This document shows, piece after piece, positions 32,879-44,760 of a DNA stretch of 64,000 nucleotides. The stretch lies in the NCBI GenBank assembly GCA_039621445.1, contig CP154956.1, forward strand, positions 16,347,508 to 16,411,507, in the 5' to 3' direction. The position numbers and the translations under genes are program-made. This stretch comes from Euglena gracilis. Its lineage: Eukaryota; Euglenida; Euglenophyceae; Euglenales. Within the stretch, counting starts at the first letter, position 1. Each line of letters opens with the position of its first letter. Under the pieces are notes generated by a model that was not told the origin of the DNA, did not search any database, and saw nothing but the letters and a program-made list of their open reading frames with translations.

Positions 32879-33612
32879 CCCCCCCCCCCCCCCCCCGGAA
32901 ACTGTCCCTGACAGTGTTGTACCGGGGACCCTGACAACTTCCTATATGGACAGTTGGCCGGTACCGGGGGGACCCTGACCAGGCCAGGCTTAAGGGGGGG
33001 GGGGGGGGGGGGGGTACTGGCTAGCTAGCCACATCTCACACTGGAAAAAGTGGACTAGCTAGACCCCCCTCCCCCCGGGGGGGGGGGGGGGTCCGGGGGT
33101 CCCCCGGACTGGAAAAAAATTTTTCCTCCGGCGCTGCGCGCCGGAGGAAAAATGAGGTTTTTAACAGGTTTTTGGCTGATTTTGTTCCAAAAATTCCCAA
33201 AAATGGCCAAAAACGGGCATTTTTGGCCATTTTTGGGGGTCCCAAAAAAAATTTTCGGCGCTTCGCGCCGGTCACTGGAAAAAAATTTTCCACTAGCTAG
33301 CCCTGCTAGAAAACCCACTAGCCAAATTTGGACTAGCTGCAGTCCAGCCCCCCCCGGGGGGGGTACTGCAATCCCTTAAGCAAATGCCTGACCCTGACAG
33401 TTTCCCGGGCGGGACCCTGACAGTTTCCCGGGTAGGGCATTTCAAGGGAAAGTCAATGAAAAATGACCCTGACAAGTTGGACGGTACCGGGGACCCTGAC
33501 AACTTCCCATACTGACAGGTTGGCCGGTACGAGGGACCCTGACAGTTTCCCAGGCGGGACCCTGACAGGTTCTCGGGCATGACAGTTTCCCGGGGGGGGG
33601 GGGTAAGATCCT
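32879..33612. repeat. CTGACAGTTTCCCGGG element, interrupted by a MITE
   Basis: Repeated ctgacagtttcccggg / ccctgacaacttccta phrases at 32895-32978 and 33391-33600. It corresponds to the uninterrupted copy at 58928-59235. Fragments of the family also occur at 11150-11215 and 49085-49195. Confidence 0.75.
32980..33390. mobile_element. hAT-like MITE inserted in the CTGACAG element, TSD ACCCTGAC
   Basis: Ends caggccaggcttaag and cttaagcaaatgcctg. A perfect 8-bp duplication ACCCTGAC lies at 32972-32979 and 33391-33398, and removing one copy restores the host repeat. Contains two hairpins of the type ggcgcttcgcgcc. 411 bp, non-coding. Confidence 0.9.
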
Positions 33613-34340
33613 GTCTAGGGATTGCTGACAGGAGGGGTCTGGGACAGCTGTATCGAAACCCACCCTGGCGGGTCCCGATCGCTCCTCCTCCATCAAGGCT
33701 GGATTGGAAAAAAGCTCCGGGAAAAACTCTGAGTGGGTAATCGCGGCGGGAGGGGTCCCAATTTTAAGGGCAGCATGGATACGTGGGCTGGAGGCGCCTC
33801 CACACACACTTCACCGAATGAAAACAGAGGAAACCAACAGCAAATGCAACGACGACATCCTGCCCACGCGATGAGCGAGTGGCTCAGGGTTGAGAGAACA
33901 GAGTCAACGGGTGGGGCAGGCGTGCATGAGATGCCTGGCGGAGAATTCCATGTCAGGCCTAATTCACCTAACCAACGATAGGGAGTCTCGGAGTGCCCTG
34001 GGGTGTGCCCCCTCTGGGTCAGTGCCTGCCTGGTGGCGAGCCAAAAAGCGCAGAAAAAAAATGCACTTTCGTGGGTTTCTGTGCCCTCGGCACCAGAAAT
34101 GCCGCCATGTGCCCTACCCCCCGGTCTGATTTGGGTGCCATGGAGTGCCTGCCCAGGCAGGCATCCCCCTGTGTACACTTCGGCTGTGTGTCTGGTGCCC
34201 TTCATCCCCTCTTCTGGCCTGGCGCTGTTTTCCGCCTCTGGCCCTTCTGTCCGTCTGTGGTTTGTGGAGGTGGCCGGAGCTTGTTTGTGGAGGCACCCCC
34301 TGGGGGTGGGGTTGGCCTCCCCTTAAAATTCAGCCAGTTC
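33613..34340. other. Spacer ending in a TGCCTGCCCAGGCAGGCA family copy
   Basis: 33985-34340 contains tgcctgcccaggcaggca near 34147 and related phrases. The rest has no recognised coding sequence. Confidence 0.45.
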
Positions 34341-34861
34341 CATGCAACATCAAAAAATTGTCCAAAACCGTCTGGGGAATAACGCACAACATGCATGCAA
34401 ACACCTGGCACACATCGCATGACACCAAGGGCACATATTCCTAATTTGATAGGGGTTTGGGCAAATTCTGTTCTTCATAGAGCGCCTCGCACGGGAAAAT
34501 TCTTTGTACGAAAAGTACAAAAAATACACATTTTGGTCCGTGTTAAACATTCTGGGGGTGTTTAGTCTCAGGGAGGGCACATTGTCTCGAATGCCACAGA
34601 AATGGAGGCACCCATACATCCCTGTGTAAGGGGGACACTTGGAATAGGGGGTGTGGGCAGCACAGCCCTGTGAAGGTTTCGTGAACACAAAATACCAGCC
34701 TGTTGCGCATCGTGGTGTGAGCCTTGTTTTGAAGCCAAATGAAATTGGGTTTGAAACCTGAGCAATGTATCAAAATGCACACGCCTTGATATTCTTTTTT
34801 GGCATTTTTCTGGGTCTCGTCGACAACGGGTCCACAAATGAGTCATGGCACAAAGTGGGGC

Positions 34862-36180
34862 CCCCATACCACCCCATACCCCATACCCCATACCCCATAC
34901 GGTTTGCTGTGCTTTGGCTGCTTTTGGCCAGATTTTGCTTTGCTTTGATCTCTTTTGACCACTTTTGGCCTCTTTTGCCCACTTTTGGCCACTTTTCTCT
35001 GCTTTTGGCCATTTTCACCCACTTCTGGCCCCTTTCAGGCCACTTTAAACGCCTTTTTGTTGCTTTTGACATCAAGAGCAGTCAAACGTGACCTAAAAAT
35101 GGCCTAAAAATAATTGCCGGGGCTGGTCTCTTCTTCGGAAGTCTAATATCTGGCTTCATTGATTGGTGGCTTTGACACGGCCCCCCCGACCATTTTTTGT
35201 CAAGTCCCCCCACTGCTGGCTGGGAGGCCCGCTTCCGCCCGCGCCACAGGCAAAATAACGAAAAAAAATGCCCAAAGTGGTTCAAAAAAAGCCAAAAAAT
35301 GGCCCAAAATGACCCTGCTTTTGGCCAATTTGGGTCACTTTAGCAGCTTTTGTTCACTTTTGGCGACAAACTGGCGCAAAAATGCTCAAAATGGTCAAAT
35401 TGGACCAAAAAGAGACCAAAAAAATGGGCAAAAATAACAAAAGAAAAGGTCCAAAATGGCCCCAAAATGGCCCAAAATGGCCCAAAATGGCCCAAGAGCA
35501 GGACAAAATGGCCCAAAATTACAAGAAGTGGGCAAAAAAGTGGCCAAAATTTGTCAAAATAGGTCAAAATAGGTAAATAATGGCGACAAATGGGCCAAAA
35601 GGGGACGAAAGCGACCAAAAACGGCCAAAAATGGCCAAAAGTGGCCAAAGGTGACAACATGAGCCAGATGAGCCAGAAAAATCTCAACATCTGGGATAAA
35701 AATGAGCCTAATTCCTCATTCTCACTGAAAAATTGACATCAATTAGAAAAAAGTTGCGCGGTCGGCTCCGGTCGGCTGCGGTCGGCTACCCGTAGGCACT
35801 AATCCGGCCGGCACATCAAAGTAGCTATCCCCGGGGAACATAACGGGAACCCCCGATCGGTTTCCAGTTTTGGGTCAAATCATGGTTTCCCATGCGGTCG
35901 GCAAGGTGCCTGCCCAAATACCCCATACCCCATACCCCATACCCCATACCCCATACCCCATACCCCATACCCCAATAACCCCCAAAATAAACCTCATCTT
36001 AATCACGGACCTCTTTTGCAAGCTAATCGCGCAACGTATGAAACTGTTCGAGTGCCCGGGGGGGGGGCTCCCCCCCCGGACCCCCCCGGCGAAAAAATAA
36101 ACCTCACCTTTGTCCCCCATACCCCATACCCCATACCCCATACCCCATACCCCATACCCCATACCACCCCCATACCCCAG
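34862..36180. repeat. Three CCCCATAC arrays separated by TTTTGGCC-like tracts
   Basis: 8-bp CCCCATAC units at 34862-34900, 35919-35974 and 36115-36180, all in the same orientation. Between them are cttttggccacttttg (34905-35060) and aaaatggcccaaaatgg (35265-35660) degenerate repeats. Confidence 0.85.
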
Positions 36181-36670
36181 GTATGGGGCCCCACTTTGTG
36201 CCATATGTGTAATTTTGTGGCTTTTAATAGTTTTGGTGTGCCGCTGGAAAACAACCTGGAAAACAGAATGGCAGGGTCTTTATCATTTTCAATTTTTCAA
36301 ACACAGCCACCTCGTCTATGTCGATCTAATAAGACCAAGATGCGATCGGAATCGTCAACAGGGAGGGGCTCTGCATCAATAGGCTCACGTTGGGTTGGAG
36401 GCAGAAACCCAACTCCTCTGACCCAAATAACCCACTCAAAATCACCAAACCCAAAAATTAAAAAATAAAATCCCGAGTTAGGCAACTCGAAATGGCGAAA
36501 GGATTAAAACACCAAAATCAGCCAAAAAAAAACTCCTTAAAAGGGTTCGGGGCGTGGAAAGAAAAAGTCAGTGGGTAGATTTGGCCCAACCCCCCACCCG
36601 TGGATGGGATCACCATCCATTTTCATCCATGTGTGCTGTGCAATGTTGCACCACACCACCGTACTCTCAC

Positions 36671-36919
36671 CAGAGGTTGTTTTAGGACGGGGGTCCGGAC
36701 CCACCCCCCCCCCTCTGGGGGGGGACCCACTTTTGGGGGGTCATTTTGGGTGCCAAAAAGAATATTTTTGGCGCGAAGCGCTGAAAATAGAAAAAAAACC
36801 ACGCCTCCGGCAGGGCATCCACCCAGCCCGACCCCCACCCACCCCAGGGGGAGGGGGAGGCTTGGCCAGCACCCACCACCCCTCCCCCCGGGCCATAAAA
36901 CTTTTTAAGAAAACCTCTG
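36671..36919. mobile_element. hAT-like MITE, TSD ACTCTCAC
   Basis: Ends cagaggttgttttagg and ctttttaagaaaacctctg. A perfect 8-bp duplication ACTCTCAC lies at 36663-36670 and 36920-36927. 249 bp with a ggcgcgaagcgctg hairpin. Confidence 0.9.
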
Positions 36920-37006
36920 ACTCTCACTTATACGCTCACACTGCTCATATTACTCACACAACTCACACTCCTCGCACACACAGACTCAAGAATGGGCTAC
37001 TGGTGA

Positions 37007-37163
37007 GCAGCTCAAACACCGCCCGGTGTTTGGGGTTGTGGGTGACGTACCGCTCCGTCTTCCTCGTCAGCTCCACGCCGTGGAGGACGCAGACCGCGAG
37101 CTCCGTGGCAATCGGGTCCTGCAGCTGGGCGTGGGCTGGAATGGGAGGCCCCGTCGTCGCCAT
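37007..37163 (-). CDS. Orphan exon, unrecognised helical protein
   Basis: A GC-rich frame with convincing protein texture: HAQLQDPIATELAVCVLHGV, then ELTRKTERYVTHNPKHR, then AVFELL. It probably forms two helices. I do not recognise the family. At its 3' side the bases CACCAG resemble the nnnCAG intron start, so the exon may end near 37007. It lies between the P450 and SDR2 on the same strand and may belong to an additional gene. Confidence 0.5.
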
Positions 37164-37239
37164 TCCGGCCCAGCCGCAGGAGCCGTGACGCCGCCCCAAT
37201 CTTCTCCGTGTTCTTGACTGGTACGGGGCCCAACACATT

Positions 37240-37500
37240 GCGTACCATCAGGGGAGGGTGGTTTTTTTTAAAGAGTGGGGGAGGGGGGCCCACCCACCCA
37301 AAGGGTACCCCCTGTGGGGGAGGGAGGTCTAGGGGACCCACTTTTGGGGTTCAGTTTTGGGGACAAAAAAATCCCCAAAAATAGGCACAACTCCGCCTCT
37401 GGCGGGGGACCCACCGACAAAGCCCTTGGGGGACCCCCCAGGGGAGGGGGGCCGGCAATCCTGCTCACCCTACTTCAACCTTTAAAAAAAAATACGTGAG
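37240..37500. mobile_element. Probable degenerate hAT-like MITE
   Basis: Left caggggagggtggtttttttt with aaag following; right ctttaaaaaaaaatacg. The G/C-rich body resembles the other members. No clear target duplication was found. Confidence 0.45.
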
Positions 37501-39470
37501 GCAGGGGATACTTTTCCCAGACCCAAACCCACTATTTAAAAAGCACACTCAAGCACCCCCTGTACGTCCATCCACACACCCGAAACCCACCTAAAAATCG
37601 GCTGAACCTCCTTGAAGAACATTCTGGCCTTGGATGACTGACCCACGGCACAATCCCGGGGGGGGGGGGGGTCCAATGGTGCCAACCCACCCACCCAGAA
37701 ACCATCCCAGGAGGGTCACTGCCCACTTGAGCGAGTTATTGAAGGCGGGCACGCCATGTAATCAGCCCAACGATCGGTCCTGAAGCATTTTGGAAATGTC
37801 TGACGATGTCCTGTCACTTTGGCCTTTGGCTTTCATGATCCCTGCAAATTTGGTGGGGGTCGCCCTCAAACAGAAGCGTCGGTACTGTGGCGTTCAGTAC
37901 CCTGACTCTGTCCAGCAACTTCACACCTCTGGTCAGCTGATGGTCATCCCGGCTACCCTCCCAGCCACCTGCCTGTCAGTCGAGCACGAACTTGGTGCGA
38001 GGTCGAAGCCGCCGTCGGAGACACCAAATTCCATTGCCAGTTGGGGTTGGTCGCAAAGCGAAACCCTTTGAGTCTCCACTAGAAGGTGCGTTGAGCAATG
38101 CGGTGCATGTCACCGACGTTGAAGAACTGCAGCCACCAGCCCTGCGACCCAGTCAGGGACGTATGGGAACTCCTAATATGGGGGGTGCGGACCCCCCTCC
38201 CGCTTGCCTCAAAACAGTAAGGGGCCGCCGGAAAATTTCGGCTCTGTGGACAGCTAAAGGGCCGGATACCAGGCCAAACTTGTTGAAAAATCCCCCATTT
38301 TTTCTTCGAAAAGAAAGACCAAAATGCTCATTTTTTGAATGTTTTTGAACACTTTTCATGTGGAAAACACCAAAACATTCAGAAATGTGCCATTTGATGA
38401 AAAAGTGAGGGGAAAGGGAAATTTTTATGCAAGAAAATATTTTTTGCTGTTTTCAGAACACACCAAGGGGGGCCGCTCCCAACATCTGGAGACGTGTTCC
38501 GGACCCCCCCACCACCTTACTTCCACGGGGGGGGAGGGAGCATGGTCGTACCCACCAACCCTACCACCTACCTCAAAACAAGGCTTCCCACAACAAAGGC
38601 TTCCCAAACATCATGAACCCAGGGGTACGCCGGGCAACGCTGTGGCTTCTGGGACGCACATGCCACCGTGCTAGACCACACTGTCGGTTGCATTGGCTTT
38701 GGTGCGCAATGCCATCATTCCTTGAACAAAAAAGGGGGCTGTCTGCACCAATGCATCCACAAAAATCCGGTGACTGGTATGAGGCAGCTAAATGCCCCCA
38801 GATCAGGCTGAAATTGACCAACCCCGGGGGGGGAGGGGGTCTCGGAGTGCCCCTCGGGGGGGTCGGTGCCTGCCTGGTTGTGGGCCAAAAGAGGGCTCAA
38901 AAATGGTGTTTTCTGGGCTTCTGGCACCATCGGCACCAAAAATGCCTTGGCGAGTGCCCAGGCACATTTGGCCATGCGCCATACCCCCCCCCCCGGAGGG
39001 TTGGGGTCAGATGTGCCTTGGAGTGCCTGCCCAGGCACCCTCCCCCCCCCCGGGTGGGGTTGGCACCACCTTAAAATTCAGCCTGCCCCAGATGAACACT
39101 TTCCTAAATTCAGCCAACCAAATTTTCTGTTGGCACCCCCCAACCCAAAAAAGAACCCACAGAATCAGTTGAAACCCTTGAAAATAGTCGTGGGCCTGAC
39201 CTTTTGGCCAAGGGCAAAGTCTTTGGCCGTGGACTGATCCGTGTCACACTAAGAGGCCAAATTCCACCCACCCATTCTAAAACCCACAAAGGCCAGAGGG
39301 GTACAAGATAAATGAAACAATAGCCCCAACTTTCCACTTTCGAAGCTGGTCAGCACTTCATAAAACAATCGGCATTTTTTTCAAGAAAAGCACAAAAGGT
39401 CCTGTTCTCCCACCCATTTTGCAAAGAGAGTTAAGCATACAGAACTGGAATGCAAAAGACAAGGGGGAAG
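37501..39470. other. Spacer with possible coding patch and a TGCCTGCCC family copy
   Basis: 37,980-38,160 has open frames on both strands with protein-like composition (minus: GWWLQFFNVGDMHRIAQR), not assignable. 38,840-39,090 carries the gagtgcctgcccaggca family motif. No other feature. Confidence 0.35.
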
Positions 39471-39473
39471 AGC

Positions 39474-39829
39474 GGGGTATTAAGTGAGGTCTGGACCCCC
39501 CAGAGGGGGGGGGGGGTTGGACCACCCCCTCCCCCTGTGCAAAAAAAAGTTTTCCGTTGCAAAGTGAAGGGGGAAAATAATTGGCATTGAAAAAAGCCCC
39601 CAAAACCGCGTTTTGCGCACTTTTTTTTGAAAAATCGGTCACAGCATACACCAAACTTTTCATGTTCTCCGGCACGAAGCGCCAGAAAAGGTTTTGGGGT
39701 TTCTGAAGGGGGATCCCAGACCCACTCAGTCCAAACTGGGGAGGAGGGGGGGTCTGGACCCCCCCCCCGGGGGGGGGGGACACCCCCTACCTCCCCCTTT
39801 GCAAAACCACCGCTCATTTAATACCCTGG
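39474..39829. repeat. GGTATTAAGTGAGG element, copy 1
   Basis: Ends ggggtattaagtgaggtctg and ccgctcatttaataccctgg are inverted. The core has gttttgcgcactttttttt and ggcacgaagcgcc. A second copy is at about 57855-58140, in the P450 gene. Confidence 0.6.
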
Positions 39830-40445
39830 GGAAGGGGCCCTACAAACTCACGTGGGGTGAACTGAATGCATGAACAAAGGAACAGAAATACGAAGATCAA
39901 CGGGCATCACGTGACAATATTGGTGCCAGCTCGATTGCAGATGCACACCAATCTCTCGAGCCTGCAGAGAAAAGGGGAAATTTTGAAAAATTGAAAAAAA
40001 AATAGGGTGAAAGAGGAGCTGAGGATACAAGATTTTGGCAGCATGGGATCGAAAAATATGCAGGCCCACCCTTCTGCTATCCATATGCATGTTCATGTTC
40101 ATGACCGTGGAGATTGGTTGTAATAACAGATGCTGTTGCAAGTGTTGTTCACAACATACACAATTGGTTCACACAATACAAAAATCACAAAAAATATTTT
40201 GTGGACACAAAAAAAAACATCTGTGGAACAGAACCTCATGACATCTTTCAGAATTATTCTGAACAATCTCGACAAAATTTTGAGACTGTAGGGGAAAATA
40301 TTTGGACAGGCATTATGAAGGGGAAAATGGATGGGGGCTGAAAAGCTTTGACAAACGGTGCCCCGAGTGTCCTCTGTGTGGCTAATGGGTGCAAGCATTT
40401 CAAAAGGTCATGATGCATTTTTTTTAATTTGGTATACCGCCCCCC
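39830..40445. other. Spacer, nothing recognised
   Basis: Moderately AT-rich. No coding similarity and no repeat match noticed. Confidence 0.4.
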
Positions 40446-40850
40446 TATGTCCAACGCTCAGTAACCTCTGTCCTCCAACCAGGGGGGGGGGTCATTGGAC
40501 ATAGGGTTGTGACCAAAAAGGTGTCCTCTCTGGGGGGTGGTCGTTGGACAAGGGGTTAAAATAAAAAGTCGGCGGGTACCCACCACCTGCCACCCCCCCC
40601 CCAAAAGCCAAATTTTTCCTTCCGGCGCTCCGAACCGAAAATTTTGGGCAATTGTGACAAACCTTTGTCCAAAAAAAAATGCCAAAAACGGCATTTTGGA
40701 CAAATTTTGGCCAATTTTGGGTGCAAAAGTATTCGGCTCGGCGCTTTGCACCCGGAGTCAAAAATTTGGCCAAACCTCCGAAAAGGTGTCCTCCAACCGG
40801 AAGGGGGGGGGTTGTTGTCATAGAGGGTCATTGGACATGGGGGCACATGG
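40446..40850. repeat. TGTCCAATGACC element, copy 2
   Basis: Same end motifs (tatgtccaacgctcagtaac; tcattggacatggggg) and core (ttccggcgctccgaaccg; attttgggcaattgtgacaa) as 6541-6950, same orientation. Confidence 0.7.
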
Positions 40851-41690
40851 GACATTCGAACATTTTCAAATCTTTCGCTGCATCATCTTGATTCCTTTCC
40901 CGGGCCTGATTGATTTTTTTTTCAATAATAATAATAACAACAACAGCAACCCCACACAATAACAATAACAGCACTAATTCATAAGAAAGAATTCAAGAAG
41001 AAGAAGCCACCCCAGAAGAAGAAGAAGAAGAAGAAGAAAAATATTTTTCAAATCGAAAAATCATTACATGATCCAACCAGAAATGATCGAGTTTGCATTT
41101 TTGTGCTTTTTTGTGATGTGAGAAGACGCTCTAAATAAAACATTTTTAAATAAAATGCATAAACGAGTTTTCATTTTGTGCCAAGTTGTCTGGATGATAA
41201 ATTTAAAAAAATGAATTTCAACTCAAAAAAAAACGTTCATGAGTCTTCATGCATCGTTGGACTCTCATACTCTTTCAGTAACTTTGATTTCACTTTTTGA
41301 CAATACACTTTCTTTTTTAAATGTCCGCAAGTGAACCATAAAAAGTCCTTTGGTGTCAATGCCTGCACTTTTCCCACCTGTTCTTGAGAGAAAATGCACT
41401 GCCATAACCCGTGCGGACGCATACCTCTGAACCTGTGCGGTCGGGGATGGTTTCCTCCTCTGCAGCAAAGATAGGAGGAAAGACCAACCAACAAAAAAAT
41501 ACTCCAATCCAACAATCCAGAAGAAATTCTTCTCGCCTTTTAACCTTTGAGAAAACAGTCAGAAGCTCTTGAGACGTCAATTCAAACCTCCACCTATTCA
41601 CCGGGGGTGGTTGGTGGAAAAAGGGTTGTGACAAAAAAGGTTTCCTTTGATGGGGGGGTTGTCACTGTAGAAGGGGTCAAAAAAAAGTCG
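40851..41690. other. AT-rich spacer with (GAA)n
   Basis: (AAT)n and (AAC)n near 40925-40970 and (AAG)n at about 40996-41038. A partial TGTCCAA-family motif at 41600-41670. No genes seen. Confidence 0.5.
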
Positions 41691-41696
41691 ATGGGT

Positions 41697-42051
41697 AAAC
41701 CCTCCCCCCAAATAATACCCCCCCAAATAATACCCGAAATCGGCCGCCGAAATAATGCCCCCCCCCCCCCGGTTTCGGGCCAAAGGTCCAGATTTTGACC
41801 TGAAAATGAAAAAAAAAAAAAAATAAGAAAAACAAATAAAAAAAAAACACTCCTTCAAAAACAAAAAATCTCAAAAAAATCTAAAGACTAAAAAAAAAAA
41901 AAAAAAAAACTCTAAAACTCACATCTCCAGGGTACCAGGTTAAAAATCACCAATTTTCTGTTCTGACAACAAATAACGAAAAAATCGATTTTTCTGGACA
42001 TCTGGCCTCCCCCCCCCCACCACCCATCGCCCCCCCCCCCCCCCCCACACC

Positions 42052-42084
<33 letters not shown>

Positions 42085-42317
42085 ACCCCTGCCCCCAGCA
42101 CTGGATCATCTGGCCTCCAAAAAATGCTAAATTTCATGAGAAAGTATAAGAAATGACCCCAAAGGGGTTTGGGCGCTATTTTGGCTCCGGCGGAACTTCG
42201 AAAAATTTCGAAATTTTTTTGGGAAATAATACCTCCCCCAAATAATACCCCCCCCTTGGGCTGGGACTTCGGATGAAAAAAATAATACTCCGGGGGGGTA
42301 TTATTTGGGGGGGGGGG
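41697..42317. repeat. CCCCAAATAATACCCC element, copy 1
   Basis: Ends ccccccaaataatacccc and ggggtattatttgggggg are inverted. The interior contains tctggacatctggcctcc and acttcgaaaaatttcgaaa, both shared with the copy at 51055-51412. Includes a C-run of nearly 30 bases around 42053-42084. Confidence 0.7.
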
Positions 42318-42319
42318 GG

Positions 42320-42890
42320 GTTTCCCAGGAATTTTCTACCGACCGGGGGGGGTGCTATAGGGTGTCTGCCCCTAGCAGGTACACCCCCCGGGGAGGGGGG
42401 GGTCCGGGGGACCCAGAAAATTTTCATTGAAAATGGCCTTTTCCAGGCCGGTCGGAGGGGGGCGCTGCTATGTGCAGGCACCCCCCAAAAACCCAACCCC
42501 AGGGGTCAGATGGGGTACTATAGGGTGGCTGCCCCTAGCGCCCACCCCCCCCTGTGGGGTAGGCGCCCGACTAAAAAAAGGCCTGGTGGGCACCTGAGAC
42601 CCCCCAAAAAAGCCACAGTTTTCCTTCTGGCGCTTTAAGCCAAAAATTTTGGGCAATTTTATCAAATTTTTGTTCAAAAAGCGCCCAAAACGGCATTTTG
42701 CCAATTTTTGGCTGATTTTGAGGGCAAAAGTTTTCGGCCCGGCGCTTTGAGCTGGGACCAAAAATTTTGCCAAACCTCTGAAAAGGTGTCCTCCAACCGG
42801 GGGGGGGAGGGGTTGTTGGACATAGGGGAGTTGTTGGAAACAGGGGCGGGGGGGGGAGGGGGGGTATGATGGAAGCCCAACAACCACTGG
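42320..42890. repeat. TGCCCCTAGCAGG copy followed by TGTCCAATGACC copy 3
   Basis: 42,350-42,575 repeats the 13,331-13,590 pattern (ctgcccctagcaggtacacc). 42,596-42,870 repeats the ttttgggcaattttatcaaa core and ends with gttgttggacatagggg. Confidence 0.6.
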
Positions 42891-43186
42891 CTCGATTCAA
42901 TGATTATACTTGGCTGGCTAGGAAAAAGCTCTTGGCATTTCTCTCTCCTGACGACCCAGAACAGAAAATGATCTAGAGTCCAACCTGCAAAAACAGCTCA
43001 CAAAAAAACAGCAAACCGTGCAAAAAAAATTCGGAAATCATGTGCCCGAGATTCGGAGTCACTGCCCTTTTTTCAACCTATCGGACTTCGTCGACTGGGG
43101 GGTTCAATATAAGGGCAGGTGAGGATGGGTCGGACCCCCCTGCAATCTAGTAGGGGGGGTGCCCCTCACGTAAACAGTGGTGCGGT

Positions 43187-43456
43187 CAGGGGTTTGTTTT
43201 AAGACAGGGGGGAGGGGGGTTCCCCCCACCCACCCACCCCCTGGGCCCCCCCGGGGGGGTCACGGGGGCCCACAAAAAATGACCGAAAATCGCAAAAAGT
43301 GCTAAAAATAGAACATTTTCAAATTTTTTGGCGCCTTTGGCACCGAAAAGTATATTAAACCCCCTTCCGGGGGGACCCCTGTGGGGGGGGGGGGCTCGGC
43401 CGGATCCACCCACCCTACCCCCCCCCCCGGGGGTCCACGACTAAAAAAAACCCCTG
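43187..43456. mobile_element. hAT-like MITE, TSD GGTGCGGT
   Basis: Ends caggggtttgttttaag and ctaaaaaaaacccctg. A perfect 8-bp duplication GGTGCGGT lies at 43179-43186 and 43457-43464. 270 bp, closely related to 8710-8996 and 25121-25419. Confidence 0.92.
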
Positions 43457-43464
43457 GGTGCGGT

Positions 43465-44474
43465 TAAGGTGACCAATTTTCGGTCCGGCAAAAGCCGCCC
43501 CCCAAAACGACCAAAGTGCCATTATGGGCACTTTTGGGGCAAAAAAAAATGTCAAAAATGCAAAAAAAATTGGCGTAAAGCACCAGAAGGAAAAAATCAC
43601 CTTTTGGAGAGGGGTTTTGGGTTCTCCCGTGGTTGGTCCGGACCCCCCTGGCAGGTGGGGGGGTCCGGACTCCCCCTCTGTTTAGGAGGGAGGGGCAGGT
43701 GGAGGGGGGACCCCATCTAAACCCCGTACACCCTCCTTGTATCCAACCCTGGGGCGATGCCTGGGGGGACGCCTCGTGCCCCTTTATGTCTGGCAATTTC
43801 GGGGTTCGGGAGGGGGTGGGGAGACTTTGCAGAAAACCCCCGTCAGGTGCTCTTGGTTCAATTTCACTGGGGAAAAAATCAGAATGTTCATCAAAAAAAT
43901 TCAACAGGAAAATTGCTCCAGGCAAGCGGTGGTGAAAAGGTTATTTATGTTGAGTTTGATTGAAAAAAATACATATCAGAAATGTAACCCCCCTTCCAAA
44001 TAATACTATGTTATTTTTTGACCCAAGGTCCCGGCCAAGGGGAGTGTCATTTGGGGAGGAGGGTTCTTATTTGGGGGGAGAATTCGCTGTGAGCTGATTC
44101 TGGCTTCAGCACTGCAGCCACTGATAGGCAGGGCATATAAACAAAAGAGATTCTCGTCCCAGCAAATCAATGAAAAAAAAAATGGAAAAATGGACAAAAT
44201 GACAATTTTTTGGCAAAATAGGTCGACTTCGGGGAAAAAAGTGATTTCTGGTGTCCTTGAACCATCGTCCATCACCCAAAAACGTCAAACAATGCGTTTT
44301 TCAGCTTCCTGATTTTGCCCCCGTTCGACCCCAGATCGGCTGTTGGCCGTCCCTGTGCCCAAGGGTGGTCCTTAAGGGGCGGTCCTTTAGGAGAAAAAAA
44401 CTTCCCGTCCCTTATGGACCACCCTGCTGATGGGCTCGTAATTTGGTTTGAGGCTCCCCGCGGACAAAATTCAG
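43465..44474. other. Spacer with dispersed repeat fragments
   Basis: Contains ggtccggaccccc segments near 43640-43670, an aaataatactatgttat fragment near 44000, and a copy of the ctggtgtccttgaaccatcg repeat near 44245-44275. No gene. Confidence 0.45.
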
Positions 44475-44760
44475 GGGGGGAATGATATCGGAGGCCTTCG
44501 GAAAAATTGCCGGATAATTGCCGGAAAATTGCGGAAAATTTGCGGAAGCTGCGGAAAATTGTGGGAAAATTGTGCAATAAAAACTGCGTGTTTTTTTTAT
44601 TGCGGTTTCGGGTATTAGCACACTTCTGGTGAACAGGACTTAGAAAAACTTTGGTGCTTTTTGTAACTTTGGGAACAATCTGATTCTGGAAGTATGGAAT
44701 TTCTTGGGTGAAAAATCCAAAGATGGAAGAAATTTACGAAAACAATGGCATCAGGTAAAA
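44475..44760. repeat. GATATCGGAGGCCTTC element, copy 1
   Basis: Begins ggggggaatgatatcggagg. Shares cacttctg(g/c)tg and ggaatttcttgggtgaaaaa phrases with 55,040-55,380, same orientation. Confidence 0.6.

Noticed and set aside
35919-35974. CCCCATAC array as an interstitial telomere
   Set aside because: The unit is 8 bp and not a known telomere repeat; the arrays are short and internal.
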